Assembly: GCA_003427395.1 (NCBI GenBank)
Contig: BFEA01000101.1
Location: forward strand, 669,755 to 720,154
Direction of reading: 5' to 3'
Length of the DNA stretch: 50,400 nucleotides
Origin: Chara braunii
Lineage: Eukaryota; Streptophyta; Charophyceae; Charales; Characeae
Shown: piece by piece, positions 46,198 to 50,400 of the stretch
How positions within the stretch are numbered: the first letter of the stretch is position 1
How the letters are laid out: the number at the start of each line of letters is the position of its first letter
Program-made: the position numbers and the translations under genes
The notes under the pieces: model-generated
Databases searched by the model: none
The model's input: the letters and a program-made list of their open reading frames with translations, nothing else
Told to the model about the DNA's origin: nothing

Positions 46198-47282
46198 CTT
46201 CTTCTTCTTCTTCTTCCCCACGCCGGCTGAGACCTGACCCTCCCTTATCTTCGTTGTCCATATTGGGACGTCGGCAGGCTCGTTCATTTTCTCCTCCTCC
46301 CAGTCCCCCTCTTTCTCGACGTCGTGTTGATGGTAATCTGCGGGGTTCTTTGTCTTACCGGCAGCCTGCTCTGCCACGCCGACGGCGTTCGTGATTTACG
46401 CACAGACCCCGCCAGATCAGATCTAGCTTTCCAGTGGTGACCGATGCGGATCTGCCGGCAGACCTATCAAATATTTGTGGTTTGACAGCCACAAATGTCT
46501 GCCTACAGGATTATCAGCGTCAATGTTATACTGCATCCCAATTTGTTACGATTGCTTATCAGCTTGACGCTCTTGAAAATCAGTTGCTGTATGATCATAA
46601 TAGTCCACCTCCTGAAGGCAGTAACTATACTACCTCAGGAGGCTTTACTGTAAATGTCTTACAGTTAGCGTTTCACGGCCGCCACCTTCTTATGCATCAT
46701 GCGACACCAGGCGATGACCTGAATAACCATCCGCATATTTCTGCCTGTATTTTACACAGACCCGGGCATTATATGGGACTCATTCGTGCAGCTGCCCAGT
46801 GGGAACTGTGGGACGGTGGGGCGATGAGTCAGGCTATCTTCGACGTAAATGAAATTTTGCGTGCATTGTCGAATCATACTTTATTTTGGATCATTGACCG
46901 ACTCTCGTGTGACACCTGTTGGGACAGAGACGCGGTGCGCCTTGGCTGTGGAATGCATCATCTATGCCATAGCCATTATCAATCTATTGTGACTGCTGCC
47001 GTCTGTACTGAAGGGTGTCCAACATTTCCTCACTGTACACATCCCTATCACCCAGATATACGTTGTCCCTTTTGTGCCCAAGGACGCTATCAGAACTGCA
47101 TGATGTCGCACTGTGATGAACGTCCTGCTGTTCTTTTGACATGTGGACAACATGTCCTCTGTCAGGACTGTTTTGATGGGTTGGTTCGTGCTAGCCGTCC
47201 TGCTGAATGCTGTGCTGGCGCAACTCTCCTTGGGTATCCTTGTGAACATCCACATCATCCTCACCGTAGCTGTCCTATCTGA
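46029..47282 (+). pseudogene. Josephin-domain / double RING-like protein, copy B (best preserved)
   Basis: One frame runs from at least 46029 to 47282 with a single internal TGA (46392-46394). The N-terminus is Ser/Pro-rich and basic (RSFSPPPSPPLSRRR), as in copy C. The Josephin-like domain starts NICGLTATNVCLQDY; Cys 46500-46502 is the likely nucleophile. It continues FVTIAYQLDALE, matching the ataxin-3 Josephin region around IAHQLDEEE. His (46767-46769, PGHYMGL) and Asp (46812-46814, WELWDGG) are 15 residues apart, as are ataxin-3 H119 and N134; JOSD-type proteins also use Asp. RING-like domain 1 is CDTC-X9-CGMHHLCHSHY ... CPFC. RING-like domain 2 is C-X9-CGQHVLCQDCF ... CPI, then TGA where the last Cys is expected. 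The likely role is ubiquitin removal coupled to E3-type ubiquitin transfer. The true start is unknown. Confidence 0.75.
46122..46216 (+). repeat. (CTC)n(TTC)n microsatellite inside copy B
   Basis: Encodes a Pro run then a Ser run in the copy B frame. Its length is a multiple of three, so the frame survives. Copy C has no such tract. Confidence 0.93.
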
Positions 47283-47551
47283 CGAGGTGGGAACAATTAA
47301 ACAAAAAAAGAAAACAAGAAAAAAAAAAAACAAGAAAACAAGATAGAAAAAGAAAAAAAGAGAAATAAAGAAAAAAAGAAAAAAAGAAAAAAAGAAAATA
47401 AGGAAAAAGAAAAAATATGTTGCTCTGTGATTTTGTGGGATGTGTTATTTGCTTTGTGACAATTGGATTATCTGCGGGATGTGTCATTTGCTTTGTTTCC
47501 CTGTCAGGTTTGGTTTCCTCCTCCTTTTCTTTACCTCTTTGCCTTTTGGTT
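47283..47551. other. Copy B 3' flank, A-rich
   Basis: Contains an aaaagaaa-rich simple tract (47297-47416). The duplicated gcaccctgac units found after copies A and C are absent. Confidence 0.7.
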
Positions 47552-47638
47552 GCGTGCAAGTGGGTCCTTGTGACACACGGGGATGGGGGCAGCCAGCGCT
47601 CAACCTGTCATCCACGTGGCTCGCCTTGTACGTAAGAG
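47552..47638 (+). repeat. Conserved box between copies B and C
   Basis: gcgtgcaagtgggtccttgt ... ggggatgggggcagccagcg ... cttgtacgtaagag. It matches the box downstream of copy A (13497-13581, minus strand). It lies about 270 bp after copy B and about 100 bp before the copy C frame, so it could belong to either. Confidence 0.85.
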
Positions 47639-47748
47639 GTGATGAACAGGTGGGGTTTTCCTTCCTTCCTTCTTTTCCTTTCCCTGTCTTGCTTTTTTTC
47701 GCCTTCGCACTCTGATTTACAGTGTGACAATATATGTATATATACACC

Positions 47749-47862
47749 GCAGCTGTTGTGTCGCTCTTGGTCTCAGTGTGTTCCTCCATGGCATTCGTGA
47801 CCACCGTAGCTGCTTTGTCGCCCTTGGTCTCGGTGCGTTCCTCCATGGCATCCGTGACCATG
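47749..47862 (+). repeat. 57-bp in-frame tandem duplication at the start of copy C
   Basis: gcagctgttgtgtcgctctt and gtagctgctttgtcgccctt begin two 57-bp (19-codon) units, each containing cctccatggcat(t/c)cgtgacca. Confidence 0.93.
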
Positions 47863-48884
47863 CCTGCATTACCACCTGCAGAGTCCCCTCTTCGGGTCTC
47901 ACCTATGACTGCCCCCCCTGTCTCTGCTTCAGCCACTTCACCACCCCTGACTTCATCCCCCCCGTCTTCACCGCCTATATTTCCCCTGGTTTTATCGCTG
48001 TCTGTTACCCACCTTCCGACAACTCTACCACCCCTGTCTTCACCACTCCTACCGCCCCTGGTTTTGTCTCCATCCATTACCCCTCTTCCTAATCCACAAA
48101 CCACTTCGTCCACACAGACTCCGTCATCATGTTTTGCCCCTGCAGAAAGCCTACTTCGTCGTCCTAGACGCCGACTTCGACCTACTGCCCAACCTCAGCT
48201 TACTCCCCTTTCCTCCATCTCTGTTCTTGGACAAAGAAGAACCCGTTCATTCTCCCCACCACGGCCCTCCCCAACATCCCGTCCTCGTCTTTTGCCGCCC
48301 CAAGCATCCTTACCACGCCTGCAACGCTCCTCGACTGCAGACCTTCTGCAACGCGGCAAACACAAAACAGGAGGGATGATGGCGAGGGGCTATCCGAGGA
48401 TGAACTTGGCAAGGGGACTGTAGGAGATTCTGTAGAAAATCCGCCTGACTGGCCTCCACCGAATCTGTGTGGCCTCGTTGCTACTAACATCTGCCTGCAA
48501 GCTTGTCGTTGGAAACCATCTACTCACTTTGATTTCTTGGCCACTGCTTCCGATCTTGATGCTCAGGAACGTGAGTTATATGGCGATAACCCGACTCTGC
48601 ATCCCCCACAGGATAGTAATTACACTCGACATGGGGGATTCAATGTCTCTGTTTTGGAGACTGCTTTGATAAGGCGCCGGCTTGGTATGCAGCGTGTCCC
48701 TTCGGGTGGCGACCCGGACCACTGTTCGCACGTTTGTGCCTATATTTTACATGCTCCTGGCCACTACACCGCTCTTGTCCGTGCCTCTGGTTCTTGGGAA
48801 TTATGGAATGACGGTGCTATGGTGCAAACTATTACTGTCATCTGTGATCTCGTGCGTAATTACCAACCTGCAACTGTTCCAGGC

Positions 48885-49135
48885 CATTGACCCTATGGGT
48901 ACCTCGTGTACTTCCATGCCCGCCTCTACGCCTATCTCTGTGCCTGCCTCCGTACCTGTCTCTGTGCCTGTTTCTGTGTCTGTCTCCTTCCAGATTACTG
49001 ACTCTATGGGTACCACGTGTACTTCCGTCCCCGCCTCTGCACCTATCTCTGTGCTTGCCTCCACACCTGTCTCCATGCCCGTTTCTGTGTCTGTCTCCGT
49101 GCCTACCTCCATGTCGGTCACCGTGCCTGCTTTAG
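48885..49135 (+). repeat. Ser/Val/Pro-coding repeat in copy C
   Basis: ctgtctctgtgcctgtttct-type units. The block is itself duplicated, each half opening IDPMGTSCTSMPAS or ITDSMGTTCTSVPAS. Confidence 0.9.
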
Positions 49136-49597
49136 TCTTCATTCCCCCACATGCTGCACTAACACCTTGTGACATCCTTCTTTGTGAGATCACTGACACA
49201 GTTACACTTGGTTGTGGAAAGCATCGACTTTGTCGACATCACTACAACCGTATAATTTTTCGGGCCCGCTGTCGGCAGGGATGCCGCCTGTATCCGGATT
49301 GTGAACATCCTCTACATCCAGATGCAGTATGTCCCATCTGTGCCTGCGGGCGCTATAGTGAATGTGCACTTAACTCTGATGGTGAACGCCCCACAATCGT
49401 CATGGCCTGCAACCGGCATGCCCTCTGTCGTGCATGCTTCAGAGGTATGGTTAATGCTAGCTGCCCTGGCTCCTGCTGTGACGAAGTTGCTTACCTGAAT
49501 GGTTTTCGTCCTGTAGATCAGCGGGAGGGCTGCTACCATCGCCCGCATCCTTATGACAGTTGTCCTATCTGTCGTGAGGGTCTTACTTAGACGTACC

Positions 49598-49880
49598 TTG
49601 CACCCTGACAAAAATGTGCAGGTGCGCTGAAAAGAGTGTACAAGAATGTGCAAAGGTGGGGAACTCTTCACTAAAACTGCAAAACTGTGAAGAATGCAGT
49701 AAAAGGTGTCATCTTACTTTGTTTGTACCCTGCACCCTAACACCCTCCAAAGAAAAGTCCGAAGGGTGAAAATGAAGATGAAAAATGAAGAAGGAAGTGC
49801 AGGTGTGCTGAAAAGCGAACGTGGTAGACTCGTCACCAAAACTGCAAAACTGTGAAAGAAAGAAGAATGCAGTGAAAAGT
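49598..49880 (+). repeat. Duplicated 3'-flank repeat of copy C
   Basis: Two imperfect units (about 49598-49735 and 49736-49880). Each contains gcaccct(g/a)ac, gcaggtg(c/t)gctgaaaag and ac(t/c)aaaactgcaaaactgtga + a. They match the copy A flank; similarity ends near 49880. Confidence 0.88.
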
Positions 49881-50312
49881 CACATCCCACCGTCAAAAGT
49901 CTTGTTCCACAGGCCAAAAGTTGCGCCTGACAGACCGAAGCAGCAGCACAGCAATGAAAATTCGGGAAAGTACAAGGCCTCCGCATTTTCTGAAGCAAAC
50001 AGGCCGCGGGCATGTGGTACCGGGACCAATTCAAACCAAAGGAATCACAGGCTGGGACGAGTTCAGGAGGCTCAGTCCAAGTCAATATAAAGGGGACTGG
50101 CCAGACACATTTCAGGCAGACACTGCTCATTCGTGAGAAGTGTGGAAGTGCTGCTGGAGCGCTTGTGCACTATCTGCGAGGCGTGACATGCGCGAGATTC
50201 TAGGCATCGAGGGCTGGGCAGCGCTGTGCTGAGGAGGGAAGGCGGCCATAGCTGCATAGTACGAGATCGAGCTGAGTGGTAGCGGATGGATTTCAGAGAC
50301 AAGATCCTCAAG
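49881..50312. other. No recognised gene
   Basis: No domain or repeat was recognised. The window ends in GA-rich sequence. Confidence 0.5.
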
Positions 50313-50361
50313 TAGAGAGAGAGAGGGAGAGAGAGTAGAGGGAGAGAGTGAGCGCATGCAT

Positions 50362-50400
<39 letters not shown>
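50313..50400. repeat. (GA)n microsatellite
   Basis: Purine tract running off the window end. Confidence 0.95.

Larger units (their letters stand above)
47734..49590 (+). pseudogene. Josephin-domain / double RING-like protein, copy C (two frame changes)
   Basis: The N-terminal frame (47734 to about 48350; first ATG options in the ccatggc motifs near 47790 and 47847) is Ser/Pro-rich and includes LSSISVLGQRRTRSFSPPRP, the counterpart of copy B. The frame then changes at about 48340-48370. The Josephin part reads NLCGLVATNICLQAC (Cys 48492-48494), DLDAQEREL, GGFNVSVLETAL, HYTALVRASGSWELWND (His 48762-48764, Asn 48807-48809; spacing 15) and stops at 48888-48890. A two-base loss near 48864 relative to copy A causes that stop. 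The next frame gives a PVSVPVSV linker, then two RING-like domains ending CPICACG and CPICREGLT with TAG at 49588-49590. Some zinc ligands differ from copy B (RING 2 lacks the Cys before GERPTIVMAC). Confidence 0.75.

Noticed and set aside
47277-47282. TGA at the last RING Cys of copy B as selenocysteine
   Set aside because: The other copies have TGT and then continue to a normal stop; a nonsense change or small deletion is simpler, and I saw no SECIS-like element.

Overview
The window looks like intergenic DNA from a large, repeat-rich nuclear genome. There is no operon structure, no dense coding and no intact host gene I can defend. Instead there is a LINE with endonuclease and reverse transcriptase, a Ty3/gypsy pol fragment, small inverted-repeat elements, long microsatellites and an assembly gap. 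The Ty3/gypsy and LINE types fit a green-lineage genome. A charophyte such as Chara is my guess from recalled style of these elements, not a demonstrated identification.

Layout. 0-1.2 kb: GT/GA microsatellite and a 476-bp inverted-repeat element with a TCA target duplication. 1.2-13 kb: non-coding, decayed dispersed repeats. 13.0-15.45 kb: an element with about 105-bp inverted termini carrying a broken minus-strand gene (copy A). 15.6-16.14 kb: Ty3/gypsy pol fragment ending at a 115-base N gap. 17-19 kb: modular and tandem repeats. 20.4-21.9 kb: a three-copy tandem repeat, then an array of about eleven small stem-loops. 25.46-26.05 kb: AT-rich inverted-repeat element. 28.5-29.25 kb: repeated monomers. 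29.58-37.28 kb: a LINE with a 12-15 bp target duplication and poly(A), ORF1 and ORF2 both damaged. 38.7-39.9 kb: microsatellites. 40.0 and 42.2 kb: tRNA-like SINE fragments. 40.5-42.4 kb: two arrays with about 30 CACGTG palindromes. 42.8-45.9 kb: trinucleotide repeats, G-runs and a retroposon tail. 46.0-49.9 kb: two tandem plus-strand copies (B and C) of the gene seen as copy A.

The most interesting content is the A/B/C family. Its products have a basic Ser/Pro-rich N-terminus, a Josephin-type deubiquitinase-like domain (Cys, His and Asn/Asp with ataxin-3-like spacing), a variable linker (Ser/Val/Pro-rich in A and C), and two RING-like zinc domains ending in CPxC. A ubiquitin protease fused to tandem RING-like (E3-like) domains is an arrangement I do not know from described Josephin proteins. 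All three copies are damaged, but at different sites, so an intact parent gene probably exists elsewhere. One copy lies between inverted termini and shares its 3' flank with another copy, suggesting the family moves as, or within, a transposable element.
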